Origin: Mesorhizobium sp. Pch-S
Lineage (GTDB): Bacteria > Pseudomonadota > Alphaproteobacteria > Rhizobiales > Rhizobiaceae
DNA length: 64,000 bases
Reading direction: 5' to 3'
Assembly (NCBI RefSeq): GCF_004136315.1
Contig: NZ_CP029562.1
Coordinates: 3,929,501-3,993,500, forward strand
Shown here in pieces: positions 26,834-35,888 of the stretch (positions within the stretch are counted from its first letter, which is position 1; every line of letters begins with the position of its first letter). The notes under the pieces are model-generated. The model ran no database searches and was not told the DNA's origin. It worked only from the letters and a program-made list of their open reading frames with translations. The position numbers and the translations under genes were made by a program.

Positions 26834-27799
26834 CTAGCGCTCCAGCACGAGGGACTTGCCCTCGAAGCGTGAAACGCACGGCATGATCTTCTTGCCTGAA
26901 CAATGTTCGGCCTCGGTCAGCCAGTGGTCATTGTGTTTGAAGGTGCCGTCATAGGAAACGACATTGGTCTCGCACTGGCCACAGACGCCGCCGCGGCACA
27001 GATAGGGCGGGTCGATGCCGGCGGCTTCCATCGCCTCGAGCAGGCTCTGTTCTTCGCCGACGCTGATCTGCATCTTGCTGAGCGCCAGCGTGACGTCGAA
27101 GGGCAGACCCGGCTGCGGCGCGGCGAAGTGTTCGTAGTGCACGGTTTCGTCCGGCCAGCCATGTGCCGCCGCCGTCTCGCGCACCCAGCGGATCATGCCA
27201 GCGGGACCGCAGACATAGAGATGCGTGCCGAGCGGCTGCGAAGTCAGCAGGCGTTCGAGCGGCAGGCGCTCGTTGGTGTCATCGTAGTAGATGTTGACCC
27301 GCTTGCCGTAGCGATCGCGCAGCACGTCGGCATAGGTACCGAGCACTGGCGTGCGGCAGGTGTAGTGCAGTTCGAAATTGCCACCTTCAGCCGCAAGCTG
27401 GGCAGTCTGGGCCATGAAGGGCGTGATACCGATGCCTCCCGCCAGCAGCAGATGTTTCCTTGCTCTGAGATCGAGCGAGAACAGGTTGACCGGATAGGAG
27501 ATCACCATCTCCATGCCGCGCTTGACCCGGTTGTGCATGAACAGCGAGCCGCCGCGGCCGGAATCGTCGCGGCGCACGCTGATCGTGTAGTCGCGCGTGT
27601 TGTGCGGCGAACTCATCAGCGAATAGGGGTTCAGCCTGGACTTGTCGCCATCGCGCATTTCCACCACGACATGGGCACCGCCGGAAAAGGTCGGCAGGTC
27701 GCCGCCATCGGTGCGCTCGAAATGGAAACGCTTCACCAGCTCATTGACCGCAACCACGTCGGTCACGGTGACGTTCAGTTTTGTCGTACCCGCGCTCAC
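26834..27799 (-). CDS. dmmB: dimethylamine monooxygenase subunit DmmB, PDR/VanB-type ferredoxin reductase
   Basis: 321 residues from GTG at 27799, which overlaps the dmmA stop (GTGA) and has AAGGAGGAG in front. FAD/FMN domain at about 5-110 (NPYSLMSSPHNTRDYTISVR), NAD(P) domain at about 115-225 (LLLAGGIGITPFMAQ, YVCGPAGMIRWVRETAA), and a C-terminal plant-type 2Fe-2S domain with Cys268, Cys273, Cys276 and Cys308. It delivers electrons from NAD(P)H to the haem subunit DmmC. The frame is open well upstream, but that stretch overlaps dmmA and is not coding. Confidence 0.92.
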   Translation of the reverse strand: MSAGTTKLNVTVTDVVAVNELVKRFHFERTDGGDLPTFSGGAHVVVEMRDGDKSRLNPYSLMSSPHNTRDYTISVRRDDSGRGGSLFMHNRVKRGMEMVISYPVNLFSLDLRARKHLLLAGGIGITPFMAQTAQLAAEGGNFELHYTCRTPVLGTYADVLRDRYGKRVNIYYDDTNERLPLERLLTSQPLGTHLYVCGPAGMIRWVRETAAAHGWPDETVHYEHFAAPQPGLPFDVTLALSKMQISVGEEQSLLEAMEAAGIDPPYLCRGGVCGQCETNVVSYDGTFKHNDHWLTEAEHCSGKKIMPCVSRFEGKSLVLER

Positions 27800-28395
27800 C
27801 GGAAAATCTCCTCCTTCTGAGGGATCTCGCTCGGATCCTCGGCGTTGATGCAGACGCCCTGGAAGGCGGCAAGGCGGCGCGAGTAATGATCGCGCACCAG
27901 AAGCAGCAGGCCGCAATGCGCGCAGGTGGCCGGCTGCGTGGTGACGTTCTCTGTAACGCCCTTGCAATGGACGCACTGTACCCGGCGTGCCCAGGAGCCG
28001 CGGTGTTCGGTCTGGATCGAGGAATGATCGATGCCGGCCTCCAGCGCCACCTGCATGGCCTGGCCGATCAGCCCTTCGGTGCCGGCAAGATAAAGCCTCA
28101 GTCCCATATGCGCATTGGCAAGCGTCTGCCTGAGACGGGGCAGGGCTGCCGCGATCGAGGGACCCTCGTAGAACTGCGCAGGCTTCAGGGCCCTGAGCGA
28201 AGCCTGGAACTGGCTTCGGCTCGTTTCCGGAATGAACATGATGTGTGTGCTGGCGAAGAAGCCGTCCGGAGCTTTCTTCGCCAGGTCGAGGATCGCGGAC
28301 GCACCTTCGGCGTCCGCGACGAAGAGATGGTTCTTGCCGGTCTGGGGCGACAGGGTTCCATAGACCGGGCGACTGAGGATCGTCTTTGCCGGCAT
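27796..28395 (-). CDS. dmmA: dimethylamine monooxygenase subunit DmmA family protein
   Basis: 199 residues from ATG at 28395 (an in-frame TTG at 28404 is possible). A first part of about 130 residues resembles the NAD-binding half of a ferredoxin reductase (HLFVADAEGASAILDL, LRLYLAGTEGLIGQAMQ). It is followed by a C-terminal metal-binding module with two CxxC pairs, Cys141/Cys144 and Cys158/Cys161. This matches the DmmA subunit of dimethylamine monooxygenase. It overlaps dmmB by 4 bases and follows dmmD by about 13. Confidence 0.88.
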   Translation of the reverse strand: MPAKTILSRPVYGTLSPQTGKNHLFVADAEGASAILDLAKKAPDGFFASTHIMFIPETSRSQFQASLRALKPAQFYEGPSIAAALPRLRQTLANAHMGLRLYLAGTEGLIGQAMQVALEAGIDHSSIQTEHRGSWARRVQCVHCKGVTENVTTQPATCAHCGLLLLVRDHYSRRLAAFQGVCINAEDPSEIPQKEEIFR

Positions 28396-28408
28396 CCCGT
28401 CCAACGGA

Positions 28409-29542
28409 TCAGCCTTTCGCCGTGCGCTTCAGCTTCTTGGGATCGTCGAACGGCAATGCCTGTGCGGTCGCCTTCACCGACCCGGACGCGTTGCGGATCT
28501 CGAGTTCGGTACCGACGACGGCACAGTCGACATCGAGGCGGGCGATGCCCATCGATTTCTTCACCAGCGGTGAATACATCGCGCAGGTGACGACGCCGAC
28601 CTTCTTGCCGTTGCGATAGATCGGCGCGCCTTCGTCGGCAGGCTTGGTGCCTTCCAGCAAGACGCCGAAAATCTTGAAGCGCTCCTTGCCCTTGAGGCGG
28701 TAGTGTTCCTCGGCGCCGCGGAAGCCGGTCTTGCCGGGGCTGACGGTGAAATCCAGTCCCAGCTCCCACAGGGTGTCGCCAGGTCCTTCGTTGTCGAAGG
28801 GGTACTTCTGCGAATTGTCGTAGGGATAAAACAGCAGGTAACTCTCGACGCGCAGCATGTCGAGCGTAGTGAAGCGACAGGGTATGATGCCGTCGCTCTT
28901 GCCTTCTTCGAGGATGCGATCCCAGATCGTGCCGGCATCCTGACCACGGCAGAAGATTTCATAGCCGCGCTCGCCGGTATAGCCGGTGCGCGAGATCATC
29001 ACCGGCAGGCCGAACAGCTGGGTCTGCATATGGTGGAAGTAGTTGAGGTCGCGGATGCCGGGCACATGCCTGGCCAGGTAGTCGACGGCAGTCGGGCCCT
29101 GCAGCGACAGGTCGTGCAGGTTGTCGTCGAAGCGAACCGAGACGTCGCGCCCGATGGATGCGCGCGTCAGCTCCTCGTGGCCGGTGCCCGAACCATGCAC
29201 GACCATCCAGGAATTGGTGCTGATGCGGTAGACGACGCAATCGTCGGTGAACTTGCCGGCCTCGTTGAGCATGCAGGCGTAGACCGACTTGCCCGGGTAG
29301 ATCTTCTCGACATCGCGCGTCGTGCACAGGTCGATCAGATGCGAGGCGTGCGGGCCGGTGATGTGGACCTTCTTCAGGCCCGAAACGTCCATCAGGCCGG
29401 CCTTGGTGCGGATGGCGACATATTCTTCGTCGGCGTCCTTGTCATAGGTCCAGGCCGTGCCCATGCCGCTCCAGTCTTCAAGCTTGGAGCCCAGGGCGCG
29501 ATGGCGGTCGGCCAAAGTCGAGAAACGCCAGGAAGCTGTCAT
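28409..29542 (-). CDS. dmmD: DmmD: GcvT-like aminomethyltransferase / THF-binding protein of the dimethylamine operon
   Basis: 377 residues from ATG at 29542 with GAGGAGAAGG in front; the longer frame upstream lacks a site. Glycine-cleavage T-protein fold: AGLMDVSGLKKVHITGPHAS, LSLQGPTAVDYLARHVPG, MISRTGYTGERGYEIFC, and a C-terminal beta domain with VGVVTCAMYSPLVKKSMGIA. Co-operonic with dmmABC, it probably captures the formaldehyde released by the monooxygenase as 5,10-methylene-THF. It is one of several THF-binding GcvT domains in the island (also Tdm and MgdC). The role is inferred from family and place. Confidence 0.85.
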   Translation of the reverse strand: MTASWRFSTLADRHRALGSKLEDWSGMGTAWTYDKDADEEYVAIRTKAGLMDVSGLKKVHITGPHASHLIDLCTTRDVEKIYPGKSVYACMLNEAGKFTDDCVVYRISTNSWMVVHGSGTGHEELTRASIGRDVSVRFDDNLHDLSLQGPTAVDYLARHVPGIRDLNYFHHMQTQLFGLPVMISRTGYTGERGYEIFCRGQDAGTIWDRILEEGKSDGIIPCRFTTLDMLRVESYLLFYPYDNSQKYPFDNEGPGDTLWELGLDFTVSPGKTGFRGAEEHYRLKGKERFKIFGVLLEGTKPADEGAPIYRNGKKVGVVTCAMYSPLVKKSMGIARLDVDCAVVGTELEIRNASGSVKATAQALPFDDPKKLKRTAKG

Positions 29543-29844
29543 GTGGGTGTCCTTCTCCTCAAGGGTACCTTCGAAAAGCGGCCATTCTTTTCTTATCGGC
29601 CTGCACTTTCGCCAGACGCATATTGACTCGAATTCCGTCGTCTGGGCAATATCTTTGTGCAAGAAATATTACTGATAGGCAACTTTCCCTGGTTCCGACT
29701 TTAGTCCTCCCAGGAGGTCCCGGTTCCGCGGCGAGACGTGGTGCGAGACTTTTCTGTAAGGAAAAAAACATTCATAGCAGTTGAATTGGATTTTCAAAGC
29801 TGCTAGCGTCCAATCATCGGACCGCTGCCATTGGAGGTAACGTC
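29543..29844. promoter_or_regulatory. divergent dmmDABC / mgsABC control region with GGGCAATATC...GTGCAAGA motif
   Basis: 302 bases without a gene. At 29644-29664 lie GGGCAATATC, then TTT, then GTGCAAGA. Closely related pairs are found at 44048-44076 and 51811-51834 upstream of other island operons. Nearer mgsA the sequence is AT-rich (TTTTCTGTAAGGAAAAAAAC), likely promoter. GGAGG is 8 bases before the mgsA GTG. It probably drives both operons. Confidence 0.55.
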
Positions 29845-30741
29845 GTGTGCGGAATTGTGGGACTGTTCTTGAAGGACAAGACATTGGAGCCGCAACTCGG
29901 CGCCATGCTCTCTGAAATGCTGGTGATGCTGACCGATCGCGGCCCCGATAGCGCGGGCATCGCGGTTTACGGTGCGGCCACCAAGGGTAAAGCAAAGGTT
30001 ACGATTCAGTCACCATCACCGGAGGCGGATTTTGCTGGTCTGGAAGCCGAGCTTGGCAAGAAGATCGACGCGAAGGTGAAGCTGCTGGCCAAGTCCACCC
30101 ATGCGGTGATCGATGTGCCGGCCGGCAAGGTCGAGGCGGCGCGCGAGGCGATCGCCGAACTCCGCCCGTCGGTGCGCATCATGGGCGCTGGCGAAGCCAT
30201 CGAAATCTACAAGGAAGTCGGTCTGCCGGTCGACGTCGTGAGGCGCTTCGACGTCTGCAAGATGACGGGTACCCACGGCATCGGTCACACTCGTATGGCA
30301 ACCGAATCCGCAGTCACCACACTCGGCGCGCATCCTTTCTCGACCGGTCCAGATGAGTGTCTGGTGCACAATGGTTCCCTGTCCAACCACAACAACCTGC
30401 GGCGCGAACTGATCCGCGAGGGCATGAAATTCGAGACCGAGAACGACACCGAGGTGGCTGCCGCCTATCTGTCCTCGAAGATCGCGCATGGCCTGGATCT
30501 TGGCCAGGCGCTGGAAAGCAGCGTCAGCGACCTCGATGGCTTCTTCACCTTTGTCGTCGGCACCAAGAACGGTTTCGGCGTGGTGCGCGATGCCATCGCC
30601 TGCAAGCCGGCGGTGCTTGCCGAGACTGATCGCTACGTTGCTTTTGGCTCCGAATACCGTGCGCTGACCAAGCTGCCCGGCATCGAGGATGCCAAGGTGT
30701 GGGAGCCGGAGCCGTCAACCGTCTATTTCTGGGAGCACTGA
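29845..30741 (+). CDS. mgsA: N-methylglutamate synthase subunit A (class II glutamine amidotransferase)
   Basis: 298 residues from GTG at 29845 after a GGAGG site. The second residue is the N-terminal nucleophile Cys of class II amidotransferases (MCGIVGLF), with the glutamine-binding GTHGIGHTRMATES and LVHNGSLSNHNNLRREL blocks. It cleaves gamma-glutamylmethylamide and channels methylamine to subunits B and C, which make N-methylglutamate. First gene of mgsABC-gmaS-mgdABCD, the N-methylglutamate route for monomethylamine. Confidence 0.95.
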   Translation: MCGIVGLFLKDKTLEPQLGAMLSEMLVMLTDRGPDSAGIAVYGAATKGKAKVTIQSPSPEADFAGLEAELGKKIDAKVKLLAKSTHAVIDVPAGKVEAAREAIAELRPSVRIMGAGEAIEIYKEVGLPVDVVRRFDVCKMTGTHGIGHTRMATESAVTTLGAHPFSTGPDECLVHNGSLSNHNNLRRELIREGMKFETENDTEVAAAYLSSKIAHGLDLGQALESSVSDLDGFFTFVVGTKNGFGVVRDAIACKPAVLAETDRYVAFGSEYRALTKLPGIEDAKVWEPEPSTVYFWEH

Positions 30742-30745
30742 GCCG

Positions 30746-31483
30746 ATGTCCGTGACCACTCTCGCCAAGGCGCCTCAGCGCGAAGTCAACTACGCACCGC
30801 GCGTCTTCGACCTTGATGCGGCACCGCTGCGCGAACTCAACCTCGCTCTGCATCAGGTGACGGATGCGGCCGACGAACCAAGCTGGGAAGTGATCAACCC
30901 GAAAGGCAGCCACGCAGTTGCTGCCGGTGTGGCGCAACCCATCGCCGTCGAGGTGCGCGGCAGCGTCGGCTATTACTGCGGCGGCATGAATGACAAGGCC
31001 AGCATCACCGTGCACGGCTCGGCCGGGCCGGGCGTCGGCGAAAACATGATGTCGGGCCAGATCACGGTGAAGGGCGACGCCAGCCAGTACGCCGGTGCAA
31101 CCGGCCGCGGCGGCCTGCTGGTGATCGAGGGCAATGCCTCGTCGCGTTGCGGCATCTCGATGAAGGGCATCGACATCGTCGTGCGCGGCAATGTCGGCCA
31201 CATGTCGGCCTTCATGGCGCAATCCGGCAATCTCGTCGTGCTGGGCGATGCCGGCGATGCGCTGGGTGACTCCATCTATGAGGCACGCCTGTTCGTGCGC
31301 GGCGAGGTGAAGAGCCTCGGTGCCGACTGCATCAAGAAGGAAATGCGGCCGGAGCATATCGCCAAGCTCAAGGAACTGCTCGACCGCGCCGGCATCACCG
31401 ATGTCAAGCCGGAAGAGTTCACACGCTACGGATCGGCCCGTACGCTCTACAATTTCAATATCGACAACGCCGACGCGTACTGA
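30746..31483 (+). CDS. mgsB: N-methylglutamate synthase subunit B (GltB C-terminal / GXGXG domain)
   Basis: 245 residues from ATG at 30746, 4 bases after mgsA. The right-handed beta-helix (GXGXG) repeat is visible as successive glycine-rich turns: VEVRGSVGYYCGGMNDKASI, VHGSAGPGVGENMMSGQITV, KGDASQYAGATGRGGLLVIE, RGNVGHMSAFMAQSGNLVVL. It corresponds to the C-terminal domain of glutamate synthase and is the structural subunit between MgsA and MgsC. Confidence 0.94.
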   Translation: MSVTTLAKAPQREVNYAPRVFDLDAAPLRELNLALHQVTDAADEPSWEVINPKGSHAVAAGVAQPIAVEVRGSVGYYCGGMNDKASITVHGSAGPGVGENMMSGQITVKGDASQYAGATGRGGLLVIEGNASSRCGISMKGIDIVVRGNVGHMSAFMAQSGNLVVLGDAGDALGDSIYEARLFVRGEVKSLGADCIKKEMRPEHIAKLKELLDRAGITDVKPEEFTRYGSARTLYNFNIDNADAY

Positions 31484-31495
31484 GGGGACGCCTAA

Positions 31496-32824
31496 ATGAC
31501 CTATCACAATCCTCCGACGACGCCTCGCAGGTCGGCTACGTTCGATGATTATACGATGTCGGAAATCCGCCGTGCGGCGGCGACCGGCATCTATGACATC
31601 CGCGGCTCCGGCGCAAAGCGCAAGCTGCCGCATTTCGACGACCTGCTGTTCCTCGGCGCATCGATCTCGCGCTATCCGCTGGAAGGCTATCGCGAGCGCT
31701 GCGACACTAGCGTCACGCTCGGCGCTCGCCATGCGAAAAAGCCGATCCAGCTGAAGATTCCGATCACCATCGCCGGGATGAGCTTCGGCTCGCTGTCGGG
31801 ACCGGCCAAGGAAGCGCTCGGGCGCGGCGCGACGATTGCCGGCACCTCGACGACCACCGGCGACGGCGGCATGACCGAGGAGGAGCGCGGCCATTCCCAG
31901 ACGCTCGTCTATCAATATCTGCCGTCACGTTATGGCATGAACCCGCGTGACCTGCGTCGCGCCGATGCCATCGAGATCGTTGTCGGCCAGGGCGCCAAGC
32001 CAGGCGGCGGCGGCATGCTGCTCGGCCAGAAGATTTCCGACCGCGTCGCCGAGATGCGGACGCTGCCCAAGGGCATCGACCAGCGCTCTGCCTGCCGCCA
32101 TCCCGACTGGACCGGCCCGGACGATCTCGAGATCAAGATCCTCGAACTGCGTGAAATCACCGACTGGGAAAAGCCGATCTACGTCAAGGTCGGCGGTGCG
32201 CGACCCTACTACGATACTGCACTTGCCGTGAAGGCAGGCGCCGACGTGGTGGTGCTCGACGGCATGCAGGGCGGCACCGCGGCAACGCAGGAAGTGTTCA
32301 TCGAACATGTCGGCCAGCCGACACTCGCCTGCATCCGGCCGGCGGTGAAGGCGCTGCAGGATCTCGGTATGCACCGCAAGGTGCAGCTCATTGTCTCCGG
32401 CGGTATCCGCAATGGCGCGGATGTGGCGAAGGCGCTGGCGCTGGGCGCCGATGCCGTGTCGATCGGCACTGCCGCGCTGATCGCGCTCGGCGATAACGAC
32501 CCGCGCTGGGAAGACGAGTACCAGAAGCTCGGCACCACGGCTGGTGCCTATGACGACTGGCACGAGGGCAAGGACCCGGCCGGCATCACCACCCAGGATC
32601 CGGAGCTGATGAAACGCGTCGATCCGATTGCAGCCGGCCGCCGCCTGGCGAATTATCTCAAAGTGATGACGCTGGAAGCGCAGACGATCGCCCGTGCCTG
32701 CGGCAAAAATCACGTGCACAACCTGGAGCCGGAGGATCTCTGCGCACTGACAATCGAATCCGCGGCCATGGCTGGCGTTCCGCTCGCCGGCACCGGCTGG
32801 ATACCGGGAAAGGGCAGCTTCTAG
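31496..32824 (+). CDS. mgsC: N-methylglutamate synthase subunit C (FMN-binding glutamate synthase family)
   Basis: 442 residues. FMN barrel domain of glutamate synthase: IAGMSFGSLSGPAKEALGRG, the loop VGQGAKPGGGGMLLGQKISD, IYVKVGGARPYYDTALAVKA, VVLDGMQGGTAATQEVFIEH and LIVSGGIRNGADVAKALALG are in order. It carries out the reductive half of N-methylglutamate synthesis from 2-oxoglutarate and the methylamine released by MgsA. 12 bases separate it from mgsB. Confidence 0.95.
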   Translation: MTYHNPPTTPRRSATFDDYTMSEIRRAAATGIYDIRGSGAKRKLPHFDDLLFLGASISRYPLEGYRERCDTSVTLGARHAKKPIQLKIPITIAGMSFGSLSGPAKEALGRGATIAGTSTTTGDGGMTEEERGHSQTLVYQYLPSRYGMNPRDLRRADAIEIVVGQGAKPGGGGMLLGQKISDRVAEMRTLPKGIDQRSACRHPDWTGPDDLEIKILELREITDWEKPIYVKVGGARPYYDTALAVKAGADVVVLDGMQGGTAATQEVFIEHVGQPTLACIRPAVKALQDLGMHRKVQLIVSGGIRNGADVAKALALGADAVSIGTAALIALGDNDPRWEDEYQKLGTTAGAYDDWHEGKDPAGITTQDPELMKRVDPIAAGRRLANYLKVMTLEAQTIARACGKNHVHNLEPEDLCALTIESAAMAGVPLAGTGWIPGKGSF

Positions 32825-32876
32825 GCATCTTCTTCGATCAATCAAAACAACAAGAAGAAAAACCCAGGGGAAAACA

Positions 32877-34214
32877 ATGGGAACCAATTTCGAAGCCGGC
32901 ACGGCTGTTACCGCAGAGCTGAAGGATTTCGCCCGGGCGCGTAACGTCAAATATTTCATGATCTCCTACACCGACCTGTTCGGCGGCCAGCGCGCCAAGC
33001 TGGTGCCGGCTCAGGCGATATCGGACATGCAGAAGGACGGAGCCGGCTTTGCCGGCTTTGCCACTTGGCTCGACCTGACGCCGGCGCACCCGGACATGCT
33101 TGCCGTGCCGGATCCGGATTCGGTCATCCAGCTGCCGTGGAAGCCGGAGGTTGCCTGGCTGGCCTCGGATTGCCTGATGGAAGGCAAGAGCGTGGCGCAG
33201 GCGCCACGCAACACGCTGAAGCGCCTGGTTTCAGAAGCGGCCGAATTCGGCATCCGCGTGAAGACCGGCGTCGAGCCGGAGTTCTTCCTGACGACGCCCG
33301 ACGGCAAGCAGATCTCCGACGAATACGATACGGCTGCCAAATCCTGTTACGACCAGCAGGCGGTGATGCGCCGCTATGACGTGATCGCCGAAATCTGCGA
33401 CGCCATGCTGTCGTTGAACTGGGAGCCCTACCAGAACGACCATGAAGATGCGAATGGGCAGTTCGAGATGAACTGGGCCTATGACGATGTGCTGGCGACT
33501 GCCGACAAGCACTCTTTCTTCAAATTCATGGTGAAGTCGATCGCCGAAAAGCACGGCCTGCGTGCCACCTTCATGCCGAAACCGTTCCAGGGCCTGACCG
33601 GCAATGGCTGCCACGCGCATATCTCGGTCTGGGATCTCGGCGGCAAGACCAATGCCTTCGCCGACAAGAACATGGAGCTCGGGCTTTCCGAGCAGGGCCG
33701 GCATTTCCTCGGCGGCATCATGAAGCATGCTTCGGCGCTGGCCGCGATCTGCAACCCGACCGTCAATTCTTACAAGCGCATCAACGCACCGCGCACCATA
33801 TCGGGTGCGACCTGGGCGCCGAACACGGTGACCTGGACCGGCAACAACCGCACGCACATGGTGCGTGTGCCGGGGCCGGGCCGCTTCGAGCTTCGTCTGC
33901 CGGACGGTGCCGCCAATCCATATCTGATGCAGGCTGTGATCATTGCCGCTGGCCTCGACGGCATGAAGAGCAAGGCCGATCCAGGCCCACGCAGCGACAT
34001 CGATATGTACAAGGACGGCCACACCGTGACCCATGGTGCAAAGCTGCCGCTCAACCTGCTCGATGCACTGCGCGAATACGACAAGGACACCTCCCTGAAG
34101 GCGGCAATGGGCGAGGAATTCTCGGCTGCCTTCATTCGCCTGAAGCAGCAGGAGTGGAACTCCTACGCGTCGCATTTCACCCAGTGGGAGCGCGATCACA
34201 CGCTCGACGTTTAG
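32877..34214 (+). CDS. gmaS: gamma-glutamylmethylamide synthetase (glutamine synthetase type III-like)
   Basis: 445 residues, ATG at 32877 with AGGGG upstream. Glutamine-synthetase fold: a beta-grasp N-terminus (NVKYFMISYTDLFGGQRAKL), metal and glutamate ligands in GVEPEFFL and NDHEDANGQFEMNWAYDD, His in NGCHAHISVWD, and the arginine site NNRTHMVRVPGPGRFELRLP. GmaS joins glutamate and monomethylamine with ATP, the first step of the N-methylglutamate route; its place between mgsC and mgdA separates it from ordinary GlnA. A repeat follows the gene. Confidence 0.96.
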   Translation: MGTNFEAGTAVTAELKDFARARNVKYFMISYTDLFGGQRAKLVPAQAISDMQKDGAGFAGFATWLDLTPAHPDMLAVPDPDSVIQLPWKPEVAWLASDCLMEGKSVAQAPRNTLKRLVSEAAEFGIRVKTGVEPEFFLTTPDGKQISDEYDTAAKSCYDQQAVMRRYDVIAEICDAMLSLNWEPYQNDHEDANGQFEMNWAYDDVLATADKHSFFKFMVKSIAEKHGLRATFMPKPFQGLTGNGCHAHISVWDLGGKTNAFADKNMELGLSEQGRHFLGGIMKHASALAAICNPTVNSYKRINAPRTISGATWAPNTVTWTGNNRTHMVRVPGPGRFELRLPDGAANPYLMQAVIIAAGLDGMKSKADPGPRSDIDMYKDGHTVTHGAKLPLNLLDALREYDKDTSLKAAMGEEFSAAFIRLKQQEWNSYASHFTQWERDHTLDV

Positions 34215-34222
34215 CGGTAGCA

Positions 34223-34280
34223 GCAAGTCCAGGAAAAGTCGGTAGCGGTTAAGGCGTTTCCGAAAACCGGAAACGCCTTG
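34223..34280. repeat. palindromic repeat family 2, short copy
   Basis: The shared head CCAGGAAAAGTCGGTAGCGG is followed by a perfect 11-bp inverted repeat AAGGCGTTTCC / GGAAACGCCTT around 7 bases. It sits between gmaS and mgdA inside the operon, so it may cause partial termination or protect the 3' end of the gmaS message. Confidence 0.7.
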
Positions 34281-34304
34281 GGACAAAGGTCAGAACAGAC
34301 TGAA

Positions 34305-35557
34305 ATGCGGTACTCGATCTTCTCGCTCGCCACGGCGGCCTTTCAGGCCACAAGGGCTGGACGCGCGCCTGGCGCGATCCCCAGCCGAAGAAACACTATG
34401 ACGTGGTGATCATCGGCGGCGGCGGTCATGGACTGGCCACCGCCTATTACCTCGCCAAGGAATACGGCATCCGCAACGTCGCGGTGCTGGAGAAAGGCTG
34501 GATCGGATCCGGCAATGCCGGCCGCAACACCACCATCATCCGCTCCAACTACATGCTGCCGGGTAACACCGGCTTCTACGAGCTGTCGATGAAGCTGTGG
34601 GAGCGCCAAGAGCAGGACCTCAACTACAACACGATGGTGAGCCAGCGCGGCATCATCAACCTCTATCATTCCGATGCCCAGCGCGATGCCTTCGCCCGGC
34701 GCGGCAACGTCATGCGCATCAACGGCATCGACGCGGAATTGCTCGACAGCGATCAGATCCGCAAGGTGCTGCCGTTCCTCAACTACAACAATGCCCGTTT
34801 TCCGGTGATGGGCGGCCTGTGGCAGCCGCGCGCCGGCACAGCCCGCCACGATGCGGTCGTGTGGGGCTATGCGCGCGCCGCCGACTCCTTCGGTGTCGAC
34901 ATCATCCAGAACTGTGAAGTGACCGGCTTCGCGCGCGACCAGAACGGCAGGATCACCGGCGTCGAAACGGCGCGAGGCACGATCGGTGCCGGCAAGGTCG
35001 GCATGGCGGTGGCCGGCAGCACCTCGCGCGTCGCGGCGATGGCCGGCATGCGCCTGCCGATCGAAAGCCATGTGCTGCAGGCTTTCGTATCCGAGGCGAT
35101 CAAGCCGCTCATTCCAGGCGTCATCACCTTTGGCGCGGGCCATTTCTACGTCAGCCAGTCGGACAAGGGCGGGCTTGTCTTCGGTGGTGATCTCGACGGC
35201 TACAACTCCTATGCCCAGCGCGGCAACATGCCGGTGATGGAAGACGTCTGCGAAGGCGGCATGGCGCTGATGCCGATGATCGGCCGCGTGCGCCTGCTGC
35301 GCCAGTGGGGCGGCATCATGGACATGTCGATGGACGGCACGCCGATCATCGACAGGACGCCGATCGACGGGCTCTATCTCAATGCCGGCTGGTGTTACGG
35401 CGGCTTCAAGGCGACGCCGGCCTCCGGCCTGGTCTTTGCCCATCTGCTCGCTCGCGATGAGCCGCATGAAGAAGCGAAACGCTTCCGGCTCGACCGCTTC
35501 CGGCGCGGCGCGATGATCGACGAGAAGGGCCAGGGCGCCCAACCCAACCTGCATTGA
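34305..35557 (+). CDS. mgdA: N-methylglutamate dehydrogenase subunit A (sarcosine oxidase beta-like), N-terminal frameshift
   Basis: FAD-dependent oxidoreductase like the sarcosine oxidase beta subunit: YDVVIIGGGGHGLATAYYLA dinucleotide site, the GNAGRNTTIIRSNYMLPGN flavin region and the C-terminal NAGWCYGGFKATPASGLVFA. An uninterrupted frame begins only at GTG 34403. Expected family residues lie upstream, but split over two frames: ATG at 34305 gives MRYSIFSLATAAF, then SGHKGWTRAWRDPQPKKHYD continues in the next frame. One T missing in the run at 34341-34343 explains it. Unrepaired, the protein lacks about 33 N-terminal residues. MgdA is the substrate-oxidising subunit producing 5,10-methylene-THF with MgdC, so a sequence error is more likely than decay. 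Confidence 0.88.
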
Positions 35558-35573
35558 AAGCGAGTAAGGCGCC

Positions 35574-35888
35574 ATGCGCATAGCATGCCCATTCTGCGGA
35601 GAACGCGAACTCGGCGAGTTCACCTACCTCGGCGACGCGGCACCGAGGCGGCCGATGGCTTTCGCAGCCGACGGGACCGAACAGCCGGACGCGCAGGACC
35701 TTTTCTTCGATTACGTCTATCTGCGTGACAACGTTGCCGGCGACATGGACGAACGCTGGTACCATGGCGGCGGCTGCCGTTCCTGGCTGACCGTCACCCG
35801 CAGCACGACGACACATGAAATCAAGGCCGTGCGCGCGGCACCGGGTGCAGGTGCGCAGAAGCCGGCCAAGGCAGGCGCGACATCATGA
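35574..35888 (+). CDS. mgdB: N-methylglutamate dehydrogenase subunit B (sarcosine oxidase delta-like)
   Basis: 104 residues. SoxD family zinc protein: CPFCGERELGEFTYLGDA supplies a CxxC pair, and YLRDNVAGDMDERWYHGGGC with RSWLTVTRSTTTHEI is the family core. It is the small subunit of the heterotetramer. It overlaps mgdC by 4 bases (stop 35888, next start 35885). The Ala/Gly-rich tail after residue 88 is typical. Confidence 0.94.
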   Translation: MRIACPFCGERELGEFTYLGDAAPRRPMAFAADGTEQPDAQDLFFDYVYLRDNVAGDMDERWYHGGGCRSWLTVTRSTTTHEIKAVRAAPGAGAQKPAKAGATS

